NCBI GenBank assembly: GCA_034687125.1
Contig: JAQGBZ010000593.1
Location: forward strand, 1 to 28,568
Reading direction: 5' to 3'
DNA length: 28,568 nucleotides
Origin: Neelides folsomi
Lineage: Eukaryota; Arthropoda; Collembola; Neelipleona; Neelidae
Shown: piece after piece, positions 1 to 10,978 of the stretch
Layout of the letters: each line of letters opens with the position of its first letter
Position numbering within the stretch: the stretch's first letter is position 1
The notes under the pieces: generated by a model
The model's input: only the letters and a program-made list of their open reading frames with translations
The model's database searches: none
Told to the model about the DNA's origin: nothing
Translations under genes and position numbers: made by a program

Positions 1-69
1 CGGTTAGTGTCAACCTCGGTTAAGATCACCAAAATTGGTGTATCCCGTGAAGTTGATCTTATCCGAGGT
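1..69 (-). CDS. Possible exon fragment at the left edge of the window
   Basis: The first 69 bases are more complex and GC-richer than the AT-rich DNA after them. On the minus strand a good 3' splice acceptor (TTTATAATTTAG) lies just before position 69, and one frame stays open from there to the window edge (YTGPRIRSTSRDTP...). The plus strand is also open over 1-56, ending at CCGAG|GTCC, but that donor is poor. I do not recognise the peptide. The fragment is too short to prove coding or to fix the strand, and it could be chance. Confidence 0.25.
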
Positions 70-587
70 CCAGTGTAGCTAAATTATAAAAGCTAACAAA
101 AGCTTATTGCTACAAATTACAATACTTGTTGGTTTTATTCATTAATTACTCTAATTATATAAAATAGCACACACATAACAAGTTTTAATTACAAGTATTA
201 ACTTAATATCTTGAAATCAAATACAAATTACAAAGTGCATCTGTAATGCATTGGTGTTGAACATTATGAAATGATGATTCATAGGCTTAATTAATCCAAA
301 TGTGAATTAGGTATGCAGTATGTATTTATCTAATTGCATTTACTGATGCACCAAGTTTGAAAAAGTGTAAATCGGTAAATATCTTTGATGAATTGAAGGA
401 AGGAAATGAACATTTGTGAGTGCAGAGAATTGGTCTGGGAAGATTAAAAAAAAGGGGTAGTTAAGGGAAAGAAATGAATTGGAGGTGGAAAGGGAAGGTG
501 AGGAATTCCCCCAGCCCAGGAAGGAGGAGAATTTAATTATCACTCATTCCGTCCTCGACTCTTCTCTGGGCCGGACGTTTGCCCATC

Positions 588-642
588 ATGGGCCCTCTGC
601 TGTTCCTCTTCGGTCTCTTCAGCCCTCTCACCGTCCAAGCAG
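588..642 (+). other. Exon 1: start codon and signal peptide of the VWC protein
   Basis: ATG at 588-590 (context CCATCATGG) opens an 18-residue hydrophobic leader ending in VQA, followed by the donor CAG|GTGATT after 642. The leader leads in phase 1 into the next exon (VPFHGGRGRALEG...), giving a plausible cleavage after Ala18. No TATA box or clear initiator is evident upstream; 541-587 is probably 5' UTR. Confidence 0.75.
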
Positions 643-3600
643 GTGATTTCATTTACAACTCACAGAATAAAAACTCATCAACCCCGACCAACTTCAAAGT
701 TCAAGGGCAAAATGGAGAAATTCATTTAAAAAAGTGAACCAGACAATACCTCACATATGTCTAAATGTCTAAAATTGGTCGAGGAATATCTAATATATGT
801 ATCTAATACATTTAGGTATAAGAGACATCTGTCATGATATAAGTTATATATTAACCAATTTATTGAATCAAATTGGGATATACGTATATATCAAATATTT
901 ATTATGTAAGGGAAGGAAGTGAAGTGGTTGGACAGGGAATTCACTTCCTTGGCCACAAGGGAGAATATTGAACTTGTCCTCACGCTCCATCACCCTTCAA
1001 AAACACGGCTTGTGTCCACCCCATTCATTTACACGTTGTGTGAGGTTCTTGGTTGGCTGTTGGACACAAATTCCTCTTCATCCATCAACATCAATCTCTC
1101 CCATCATATTCATATCCAATAAGATCCAAAGAATATTAGCAAACAATGCAAACGAACAAGATTTCACTTTGGGATATGAAAAATATGAATTAGTAAATGT
1201 TACTTATATCTTATTATGGTACATATAAATACAATAGGATATTATATATACAGGCATATATACAGATAGTACTCTATAGTAAATAGTAGTAAGTAGCAAG
1301 TATAATACAAACTTTATGTTTACATACTTTTGTAGGTATAATGTATACACCTGTATTAGTTATAAGTTATAAATTATACCTTATCTTTTCTATCCTAATT
1401 CAAACTAGAATCATTTGATCATTTTCCTCTAATGAGAAAACTTTAACGAATATGAACATTATATAAGATTTGATCATTTTTCCAGAGATGTTTATCATCA
1501 AGAGCATTGGAACCATTAAAGGGGTGATTTAATATCATACAAAGTTTTAAAACATTTTAAACATTTATGCAATCATTTTAATCTTAAAATTGTTATGCTA
1601 TAGAAAACGTATACATATTATTAAAATATAAGCATTGTAATATATTAAAGTGTCCAATTCTCTTGTCAAAGTGTAGGTATAAAAATATTTAATAAATTTT
1701 AAAATTGTTGATTTTTCATATTTTTAGTTCCATTTCATGGCGGTCGCGGCCGAGCCCTTGAAGGTACCGGGAAGAATTCCCTCCTCGAATCTCCGATTTC
1801 CCAAGGTAAGCTTCGATCACTCACCACTTCTCCTGTCACTTGTAAGATGCGAGGTGAGTGATGATGTCGAGGTCCTGGGACTCGCCGCCGCCCAAGACGT
1901 CTTTTTATTCCTTCTTTACCTCCATGCATGAAGGTCTCTATTCTCCTTCGACTGTTAAGGTATTCCCTCCTTCTAAAACTCATTTTTCTTTCTTCTTTCA
2001 AACTGAGGAAATCTCTCATTTATTCAAAATTCAATTATAGTTAATTCCCCAACCATCCCTTTTCGATCGCTCATTTCGAATATCTCTTATATTTAACAAT
2101 GGTCCAAATGGCTGCCTTTTCAAATTCCCAAAACTCAAATGTCATCGAATAAAGATGTTGGGTAATTAACTTTAATGTGAATGAACCGTTCCGACAATTG
2201 TAAATGAATAATCAATAAATAATATTATTAATCCATAAATATGAGAATTTAATAAATTGTAATTAAAAAATTTATAATAAAAAATTGTATTTAAAAAATA
2301 ATTCCAAATTGTAAATAATTCCAAATTGTAAATACAAATACTTCCTTTGAGTTAGATATAACATACCTACCGTATAAAAGTAAATAATTACATATATGTA
2401 GTATGTAAATATTACAATCAGCAAAATTAAAATTAAAATATTGTATAATATATTTATGTATCATTCAGTAAAAAAACTGAATGTGGAAATTAAGAATTTG
2501 AGTATTTAAAGGGAATTTATTTGTGTGGTGGATTTTGGTGAGCCGAGGAGTTAAAAAACCTTTTGGAGATTCCAAGTTGTAGAACAAAGAAAATCTTTGT
2601 GGCTCCTTTAGGGGAATTTGAACAATGTGGGAATTTTATTTCCCCCCATTGTTCTTCCTCCAATATCCAAATGGTGTAAAATTGTTTGGAGAGGAAGCGG
2701 TTGCCCACGGGCGAATGAGCAGACCAAATCAATCTCAAGAAGGGAACGGTCCGCAATGTTCCTTGTTGTTGGGTGGACAAAGGGCCGCCCCCTCAGGTGT
2801 TCAAAAACATTTAAAAACTCTTCCAAGGGCCATATGGGAGGAAATCGACTCTCACTCTTGCCATTTTAATGGCTCAACCTGTACATGGGAACTTCTTCAC
2901 AACCGGAGAACCCAACCATAGACCTATTATCTAATATTTACGTAATCACATGTTGAGGAATTGCCATGAGACTTCCTTTCACAAATCTCCCCATCTCCTC
3001 CATTTATTTCATTACAAGAAATTGAGAGGAACTTGAACTTTTAGCTTCACCTTCAACTTACCTTTTTCATTCTTCTTCCTTCACCTGAAATATTTCTCAT
3101 TTTTGCGACATTTTTGATTTCTTTTAAACTACGAATACGAATATGCTTTGTAAAAATTAACACTTTAATTAATTAATTTTTCATCTTAATGCTTAAGCAA
3201 CTCGTAAAGATTATATTTATATTTGCTAATATGCAATGAATTCATATTGAATTAACATTTAAAATTGAATGAATAACAATTTTTATAATAACACATTTAG
3301 TAGCAATAATAAACAATTTACTAATATTATAACTATACTAGTATATGGGTACTGGCATATGTAGCTATGCTTATTGATTTATACGTATAAAGATGGTGTT
3401 TTATATATCTTTTATGTAAAAATTATATTTTTGCATGAATATTTATAATATAAGTATGTTGTAAGGAACAATTTCTAAATGAATGATATTTAATGGGAAA
3501 GGCTGCCGTTACAAAGCTGCGAATTATGATGTCGGGGAAGAAGTTGAAACGGAAGAGCCTTGCTTAAATTGCCAATGCAAAAACACTGCCGTTGTGTGCA

Positions 3601-6600
3601 AACTTCGGGTTTGCCCGGAAATTCCAATTCCTCCACCTCCGGGATGCATCGTCGTCCACAAGGCCAAAAAATGTTGTTCTCAACTTCTCTGCACAGGTAA
3701 AAGTTTTGGAGCAACAAACTCTTCATTTTTACAAACTTACTCTAATGAATAAACTTACTTAATGCTAGAAATGTACTAATCTCGTAATATGAACATAATA
3801 TGCTATACAGATCGGATAGATATAATAGCATTTATACCATTATTGCTATATAGCATTTAATACAGAATATATAGCTTAGCATTTAAGTATATATGCAGTT
3901 ATGTAATAGGTATAATACTCGTATAATACAGCCAGATAATCTGTTAGATATATTTTCACAATAGGAATTATATGGTACATATTAATTTAATATGTACATT
4001 GTGGTGTGGAAGATTAAATAAAGTGAGAATCCGCTTAAGTTCTTTTATATTCGAGTTAATGTGATCAAAAATGCTCACCAACCACGGATGTTTTTTTTCT
4101 TTCCAACGGGATTGAAAAAGCTTAATAGAAATTCAATTGTTATGTAATTCAACCAAATCCGCTCATTTCAATTTTGAAAGTAAATAATGAGAATAATGAT
4201 CCAAGCTCTTCTTATTGTTAATATTCATGTTATTCATGAAATAAAGTGTAACTGGGAGGAGGACGAGAATTAATTTAAACCTCATTTAGTTGTGGTAAAT
4301 TTAGTGGTAAATTTATTTAAGAAAATGATGTTTTTTAAACTCTAAAGTATTTTGCATTTTGAATTGACAGAGAGCAATCGTAAGATTTCTCGTGAGCAGC
4401 GACTTCCCTTGTTGGCAAACGATTCCTCGGCGCTTGTTCCTCTCGGAGGTAGCAAAGGTAGGAAATGAGTTTGATTATCTCAAGTGGTTTTTCATCCGTT
4501 TCTTCCTATTGTCCTTCCATTGTCCCTCTGCACCCCGGCACTGTTAACCCTTTCAGCTCCCACCGCTATGAGGAACTCAATCCTTAAATGTTTCCAACAC
4601 TCGACCAATTTCATACAACACCAAATTGGACAAGAAATGAAGGTAAACATTTAAACTCACGACGTCTTACATGAAGTCTTATAAGGAAATCTCAAACAAT
4701 GAGAGAAATTCACAATAAGAACAATTCACCAAATTGAATAATCCTCAACTCAACGACCTAAAATATTCAATTCATATACATATTATGTAAATACCAATAT
4801 TGGTATAGGGACTTACAAGATATTAATATAATATATATGTACATACTTGGATATATATTACTAAGAAAAACTGTATACCTATCTATTAAATTTTAAATTG
4901 TACATACATCTTATCTAGTAGTAGGTAGGTATAGGCGTATATATTATACACATTTGAACTTTTTGAAAAGTGCAAGACAAGTTCTTTATATTTATGTAAT
5001 TATCATACATATTCCATAAATTTCATTTCTTTGCACACGCAGCTGCGACCTGCTGTGATTCAAAAATCCTCAAAGTGGGCTTTCAAATGTTCGTGACAAA
5101 CGTGGGACATTTAATTCATTTATTTTAATTTATTTGACAATTTTACTTAAAGAAAAACAATTTCAATTGTTAAAATTTGTTTATGCTCCAAGTAATGCAG
5201 GATTTATTAATTTCTCATAGCTTTACCATCTTATATGAGATTCCTTATAGTTAAGCATTATATCTCTATAGTTAAATATCTATTAACTGTGGATGATTTT
5301 TCCTCAATCAAAGACACTTAAAATATGTATTATATAAAAACGTATAAAATGTTGTAGTTAAAACCCGTAAATAACCGTGAAATAGCGGAATGTTTTAAAT
5401 TAATTTCTGTCGTCCAAAGGTTGAGGAATTGGAGAGTCAATTTCCATACATAATGGACCATTTATCCTCAATTGAGCGATGAGGAAGTTATCGGTCAACT
5501 GTCGCATTTTATCATTGTGTTTTATCATCCCCCTTAATGGATTTCCCTGCCAAGATGTTCATTTTAATAAAGAGCCCCTTCCAGTTTATTCATTGCAAGA
5601 GAAAGCGGAGAGTTGATCAAATGAACCAAAAATTTGCGTAAATTGGAAATTAAAATGCAAATTCGACCCACAACACTCACACTAAATTATTTTTACGATC
5701 CTTCAAACTTCCCACTTTTTAATTTAGCAATCGCCACCAGGACCAATCCCTGTAAAGATTATAAAATTCCTATGAAGTTATATGGTTTCCTATGTATGAC
5801 ATAATCACATCTTTCAGGTTCGTGCGTGTATGAAGGAACCGTTTACGCAGAAGGTTCAGCAATGAAGTCTTCGACACTTTGCCAATATTGTTTTTGCATC
5901 CGGGGTGAAATGAAATGTTCTTCTCCTCAATGTGTCATCCCTCTCAACGGCTGCAAACCAAAGTTTCGTTCTTATGCATGTTGCCCCACAAATTACGATT
6001 GCTGTAAGTCAAAGCCTCAATACATCCCTTATAGCAATAATTACCTCGTTCTTTATATAATTTTAAATACAATCCTATTTAAATCTTAATGTTAATTATT
6101 CAATACTATTTCAGTGGAGTCGACGGGGAGCAGTATTGTTAAGGTTGAGAGTTCGAGTCTTCCAAGTTTCCTCAAAGGGTGCCAAGTTAGAGGGAAGTTC
6201 GTGAACGAGGGCGATCCTGTGCTTCCCCTCGCCCTCGACCCAGAGAGCCACAACCCTTGCCAGACTTGTTTCTGCATGGGGGGAGTTGTGCGCTGCCGTC
6301 CTCTGGAGTGCGATCGCCCCATTGAGAACTGTCGGGCGGTGAAGGAAGATGGACATTGTTGTCCAGATCGCTACGAGTGCGAGGAGACGGAGGGGAGCCG
6401 GGAGGCGACGGGACGCAAAGACGACAGCGCGGGGAGTCGGGAAGAACGGCAAAACGAGCTTTTGAAGGAGTTTCAAGACTCTGGAAGGAAGTTGGAAGAA
6501 ACCAACGTGACCCTCGTGTTCGAAGGTTCGCTCTCATCTATCAACTCTGGAGAATGAAACGATTCTCAATTACAGAGAGAAAATGTCGATAAGGATAAAA

Positions 6601-8620
6601 TACACCTTTTCTCATTCATCCCCTTCAATCTCACCCAATGTGTCTGTCCCCGTTGGGAAATAATGCTCAGAGGGAGGGATGGATTTAAAAAAGGAGATTG
6701 AAATCCTTCAGAGGAAAAATCCCGCTTTGCTCCTTCCGACTTAACTCAATTTCAAAATATCTTTCAATTCCTTCACAATGGGGGAAAAATAAGTTTGGAA
6801 AAAATTAGAGGAAAATGCACAATGAGGATTAGCAATTAGGGACAGAATTTGGAAAACTTTGGATTCAGGGAAAAAGTGTGAAAGGAATTGTCAGCAAAAA
6901 GGGGAAAATGTTCAACCATTGTTCACCCATTTAATCATTTCACATTCTCAATACAAAATAAATGTCATTATTTAACAAAGCTAATTTAGTTGGAGAAAAA
7001 CTAACGTTAGGTCTTTTATTATTTTACTAACTGTTTTCCATGATTATAGAACTCTTCAGTTTATTGCACATTTTTGCAAATACTTTTTTCACTTAAAGTC
7101 GGACACAATTCCTATAGTACATATAGTTATACTTTTATGAGCCATTACAATAATTTATATAAAAAATTTATTATTTTAGAACAAATTGCATATAAAGCTC
7201 GTATTAAATATTTTCAAATAGCAATTTATAATATAGTGTAATACATATATCATATGATATTACGTATAGTAACAAATAGATACTTGAATAATGCAGTCTC
7301 ATATTATATGTAGGTATTATATTAGCATAAATATTTAATATAAGAAGAAAGCATATAGCCTGCAGTGCAGTTTATACTTATTATTATATTTAAGGCATGT
7401 TGAGCCCCATCGACTGACAATGAGTGAGATGAATGAAGAAGATGTGAGGAAGAGATAATGGGAAAACCGCCTATTGAATTGACGAGTGAATTTGATTGTT
7501 TTCAGAGACGACCGTTTACCCCAAGCCTGAACAGAATACGGAGGGAGGGGATGAGAGCGGAACGGAGTATTTTCCTCAATCTGAATCAGTTACAACCAAC
7601 GAAGTCGAGTCAGGAAAAGATTACACTACGGGTAGTTGGGCCGAGAAGGCCGTCGAGACATCGCCTTCTTCCACCGAATCTTCCTCCGACTCAACTTTGT
7701 CCTCTGTGTCTCCCGAATCTCCCTTGTCAGAATCTCCTATGTCCGAATCTCCCTTGTCCGAAGCTTCCTTGTCCGAATCTCCAATGCCCGAATCTCCAAT
7801 GCCCGAAACTCCAAAGTCCGAATCTCCTATACCCGAAAAGGGTGTTGAAGAAGAAAAGCCCGGCCCGAGGGTTTCACCCACACAGCTCCAGGACACAACA
7901 CACAATAGGGTTCAATTCATTTCGTTCGGAGTCGAAGACGCCGTGATGGGACTCCAAGACACGACAAAGAAAACCTCGGCAGTGTATGATCACATGGCTC
8001 TAAGGGGAAGTCTCATTCCCCCCACGCCTCCCAAGGGCTACGTCAAAGTCCCGCTACAAAAATCGGAGAAATCGGAACTGCCTGAGAAATTGGACTTTTC
8101 CAACGGGGCTAGCAGCAGTTTGTACTCCAATGGTCATTACAGTCAGTCGAGTCATTCTGGGTCGAACCAAGGAGCAGACATTGATTTGGACTTGGGGGTG
8201 GGAGAGGCCGTGGCCGTCCGACCCGAAATTCATGAGATCGAGGGCCCAAATCCGTCCCGGATCTATTCGAAATTCGGGCTTCAGGATTCGGCCCATTACC
8301 GATATCGGTTCGGTCATGGCGGGGAGGCCTCGACCTTCTTTCCCCCAAGCCTCCCGGATCTGGGCCATTACGACCCTAGCGGGATTAGGGAGGAGATTTC
8401 CTCCGCCGGGCTGGAAGACTACGAAGAGAGCGACGAACAACCCGCGCCCCCATTGACCAACAAAGGAGGAGACTTGACCATGTTGGGGCTCAAACTCTCC
8501 GGCTGCAACATTTATGGGATTATGTACAACCTCAGGGATGTGATTCATGAACTCTCTTCCCCGTGTGTCCAATGTCGATGTACGGAGATCGGAGTCCAAT
8601 GTGAAGAAATCCCATGCTAA
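588..8620 (+). CDS. Secreted multi-VWC-domain protein (7 coding exons)
   Basis: Coding exons: 588-642, 1728-1805, 3502-3696, 4371-4457, 5818-6003, 6115-6525, 7506-8620; spliced product 708 residues, stop TAA at 8618-8620. Every junction is phase 1 and the joined frame has no stop. Residues 1-18 (MGPLLFLFGLFSPLTVQA) are a signal peptide. Three complete von Willebrand factor C modules, each with ten cysteines and the CxxCxC and CC patterns, lie at about 46-108, 140-200 and 223-289. A charged linker (290-337, sequon NVT), a Ser/Glu/Pro repeat (407-448), a long low-complexity region and a terminal six-cysteine half-VWC (about 671-708) follow. VWC proteins are extracellular and often bind BMP-type ligands or matrix; the layout recalls insect tenectin or kielin/chordin-like proteins, but I cannot assign orthology. 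The last bases of exons 2 and 4 have in-phase alternatives, and the exon 6 donor (GTTCGC) is weak. Confidence 0.83.
643..1727. other. Intron 1 of the VWC gene
   Basis: AT-rich DNA of 1,085 bp between donor CAG|GTGATT and acceptor TTTTTAG|TTCC. The open frames near 919-1228 have no recognisable domain or coding-like composition and I do not treat them as genes. No structured element seen. Confidence 0.7.
1816..1862 (+). repeat. 10-bp inverted repeat (possible hairpin) overlapping an alternative splice donor
   Basis: ATCACTCACC at 1816-1825 is the exact reverse complement of GGTGAGTGAT at 1853-1862, with 27 bases between. In pre-mRNA the right arm would contain the donor GAG|GTGAGT, so folding could hide it. 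Confidence 0.5.
2299..2332. repeat. Tandem duplication of a 17-bp AT-rich unit
   Basis: Two identical adjacent copies of TAATTCCAAATTGTAAA inside intron 2. This looks like a small replication-slippage duplication with no visible function. Confidence 0.85.
3697..4370. other. Intron 3 of the VWC gene
   Basis: AT-rich (674 bp) from ACAG|GTAAAA to ATTGACAG|AGAG. No further exon, repeat or RNA gene recognised. Confidence 0.75.
4458..5817. other. Intron 4 of the VWC gene
   Basis: AT-rich 1,360-bp stretch from AAAG|GTAGGA to CTTTCAG|GTTC. An in-phase alternative donor (GGAG|GTAGCA) lies nine bases upstream, after 4448. No other feature recognised. Confidence 0.7.
6526..7505. other. Intron 6 of the VWC gene
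   Basis: Begins at an atypical donor (GAAG|GTTCGC) and ends at TTGTTTTCAG|AGAC; both flanks are fixed by phase-1 frame continuity. Reading through the donor meets TGA at 6555-6557, which would give a shorter protein lacking the Ser/Glu/Pro repeat and the terminal half-VWC. The rest is AT-rich with nothing recognised. Confidence 0.65.
7712..7836 (+). repeat. In-frame 15-bp tandem repeat coding for (S/P)ESP(L/M)-type pentapeptides
   Basis: About eight degenerate copies of a 15-nt unit of the type GAATCTCCCTTGTCC encode Ser/Pro-Glu-Ser-Pro-Leu/Met pentapeptides (residues about 407-448 of the VWC protein). The repeat is Ser/Pro-rich and acidic, suggesting an extended spacer and possible O-glycosylation or SP phosphorylation sites. 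Copies differ mostly by single substitutions, as in a minisatellite that can change length. Confidence 0.85.
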
Positions 8621-10434
8621 ATGACCCCGTTCAATTCCATTTCTTCGCACTTCCAATAATATATGTTATACTTCCTTACTTCTCTCTGGGCAGGGCATTA
8701 CGAGGGGTTTTGGGTATTTGGGATATTCGGGGTTTCTTTCCACTTTTATGAGCCGGAGTTTTATTATGGTCATTTCTTTATATGGTATACATATAATTGT
8801 ACATATCCTGAGGAAAGAGAGAAAAAGTACAAGTGTTAAAATATACCTTTAGGTCTACTTTGATTCATTAAAAATGTATTAATTATTTCTAATATTAGTT
8901 ATACAGATAGGTTTATAAAATGTAAATTATTTACATTTGAGTATTTCATAGACTGATTTCAAAAATTTGTTTTCTTTTACCTTTGTTAAATTCCCCGTTT
9001 TAATTATTCATAAAAATAGTTTTAAGTTATAAAATCCAAATTATTGTTATGACTCAACGGTGACTATTACCAAATGTTTTTAGAAGTAATTAATGAATGT
9101 TATACATTCCGTCTCAACACTTTCCCTAATTTATTCAAATTGTTATCCAAATTTGTTCAAGTTTTTGTTTTTTGTTGAATGTTTTGATTATTTGATTGGC
9201 AGTCTGCCTGGAAAAGTATTAATTTTATTCCAACCGACATTCCTTCAAATGAATATGTTGACTGCAATTGTGCTGAATAAAAGTATAAAAAAGTGAGGAT
9301 AAAATTGAGGCTGATTTGTGAATTGAAAGCCTGGGAATTGAAGATGGCATTGGAATGAAAAGAGTTGGGGGAAGAGGTCTGGTTCTTTTTAAATGTTCGG
9401 CCGATGAATTGAATTATGCTTAATTGGACTGGAGGAAGGGCGAGGGTAATGGGGGTAGCAGGGGTGGGGGTTGGGAATTGATTTTGCAAATTGAGAGAGT
9501 GGCTCAAATTTGGTTTGTATAGAGCAATTCCAATTCAATTGATTCACTCTCGGGAAAAAAGGAAGAAGGAGGAGATTTATAAAAGAACGGCCGAGTTATT
9601 AGATTAAACTTTCAAATGAACAACTCCACTTTCTCTCTCTCGAAGAAACGATGGGGGGAGACAATTCTTTCCCCCCGGTCCCCCCCCCTTTTTTTACCTT
9701 TTCCAAAAGGGAAATTAAAATCACATTCACACATAACTCACATCAATCATGTGTACTTACATATATTGACAAATTGGCATGAGAAATATTGTAAAATATA
9801 TCGAGTTTATTTAAACATTGGTGCAAATGTGTATCATATATGTATTATATGGTATAGTTTTATATGTTTTCGATGTATTTAAAAGACAATTAATAACCTA
9901 TAAATGACCAAGACCTAAAAGATGCGCAAAGACACCCACTTCATATCTGTTAGGCTCATCAATTAAAAATCATTTTTCCAGATTTCCGAACATGCTAGAC
10001 ACTTGAATTCAACGAACGAGGATTAAATTAGATTTTCCACCCAACCGCCTTTAAACTTCCAGTCGGACACATGAGAAGGAGTTAAATTAATTACATATTC
10101 TTACATGGCTTCATAATTGAATAATTTCTGGTTGAAGAGGAAGAGGGTTAAAAAGTGATTGAAATTAAAGTGGGGAGGAGACGTGTGGGAGGAAAGGAGT
10201 GCCGTCGAAGAGACGTCGTCGTGGTGGAACCAGCGGTTCAACTTTCCCATTCTCTCCCTCATTACGAGCCGAGAAGAGGGACGAGAAGGAAATTCGGGAG
10301 AAACCCGCACAACTTCTTCAACTCCTCCCAACATTAGGAATATTCATACCAACCTCAGTTCTCCCCGTACATTTCCAAAAAGTGGGCTGTAAGTGGACTT
10401 GGTTTTTAATTCATCAACGTTACATGAGGGATTT
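8621..10434. other. 3' flank of the VWC gene and intergenic DNA
   Basis: A probable 3' UTR follows the stop codon at 8620; AATAAA at 9276-9281 and ATTAAA near 8866 are possible poly(A) signals, neither strong. From 9300 to 9700 the DNA is purine-rich on the plus strand with an open minus frame that lacks an ATG. A GC-richer patch at about 10140-10340 is open in several frames on both strands with no recognisable domain; it lies just beyond the stop of the minus-strand gene at 10435. Confidence 0.5.
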
Positions 10435-10960
10435 TTAATCCTCGTGGACTCCAACTACGCAACAGGTACAGTCAACGGAACCAATCTTATCCAAATTCTC
10501 AATAATGAAATAATCGATTTCCCCATGTCTGGGGAAGACCTTGGAGAAAGAACTCAATTCCATAAGAGAGGTTTATAATGTAAAGACGGCCATTTCAATC
10601 CATCATCATCACGTAAAGGAACATTTTCACTTACTTTTTATGAGGTTTAAAAATGAATAACTCACCCCACTTGAGAGGGGAATGGGGCGGAAAGCTCACC
10701 CTTCTCAATGTACCCTGAAATGTCCTCAAATTCAGTCCCGGACAAGTTCCCTCATACAATTTTAAATTCAACTTAGTTAATTGATAGTTAAGGGGTTGGA
10801 AGGGTTCTTCTGGATGGGGATGATATAGGACACATATATTACGTAGGTCGTTATTGGGAGCATAGATCTTTAATTGCTCTGAGAGGAGGGAAAAGGTAAG
10901 CAGAGTTATTAAGGCGGTGATTGCGATAAATTCTCGAGGTTTTGTTGAGAGAGGGCTCAT
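10435..10960 (-). CDS. Small secreted protein, possible beta/gamma-crystallin-like (2 exons)
   Basis: Minus-strand exons 10960-10700 and 10539-10435 encode 121 residues; stop TAA at 10437-10435. The donor is AGAAGG|GTGAGC and the acceptor TTCTTTCTCCAAG|GTC, both good, with a 160-bp phase-0 intron. Residues 11-27 are hydrophobic after a basic N-terminus, indicating a signal peptide. The mature part has LKLYEG, LRTFQG, a VFP across the splice, and DKIGSVDC near the end. Together these resemble a beta/gamma-crystallin Greek-key motif (Y...G...DKISSV), which is my inference. The spliced order aligns with the protein at 19060-19386 over the same landmarks, supporting the intron. ATTAAA at 10420-10415 could be the poly(A) signal. 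The start codon is 18 bp from that of DAT on the other strand. Confidence 0.6.
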
Positions 10961-10978
10961 TAGGAAAGTAATTGAGTT

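Larger units (their letters stand above)
1806..3501. other. Intron 2 of the VWC gene, with an alternative donor and a complex island
   Basis: Starts with the strong donor AAG|GTAAGC and ends at a pyrimidine-poor acceptor (GGGAAAG|GCTGC) fixed by the frame of the first VWC module. A second strong donor, GAG|GTGAGT, lies 48 bases inside. A less AT-rich island at about 2520-2930 is open on both strands but shows no domain or credible splice context. A 17-bp unit is perfectly duplicated at 2299-2332. Confidence 0.6.

Noticed and set aside
919..1228. Overlapping plus-strand open frames of 67 and 86 codons
   Set aside because: No domain or signal, inside an intron, and the sequence has no coding-like composition.
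1864..1960. A possible extra exon right after VWC exon 2
   Set aside because: The candidate acceptors either meet a stop at once or end in a phase that does not fit the next exon, and the peptide is basic with no similarity to the family.
2517..2921. Open frames on both strands in an island inside VWC intron 2
   Set aside because: No recognisable domain, no phase-1 exon flanked by usable splice sites, and similar openness on both strands points to chance.
7621..8656. Long minus-strand open frames (up to 200 codons) opposite the last VWC exon
   Set aside because: They mirror the codon pattern of the plus-strand exon, including the Ser/Glu/Pro repeat, and lack a domain, signal peptide or splice context.
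9157..9507. 116-codon minus-strand open frame
   Set aside because: No ATG at its start, low-complexity Pro/Thr and Asn/Ser content, and no splice or homology support.
10155..10438. Several overlapping open frames on both strands
   Set aside because: Peptides are basic and of low complexity in every frame and none joins convincingly to the neighbouring genes.
10393..10578. 61-codon plus-strand open frame overlapping the second exon of the small secreted gene
   Set aside because: The minus-strand reading has a good acceptor, continues the secreted protein in frame and matches its paralogue, which better explains the openness.
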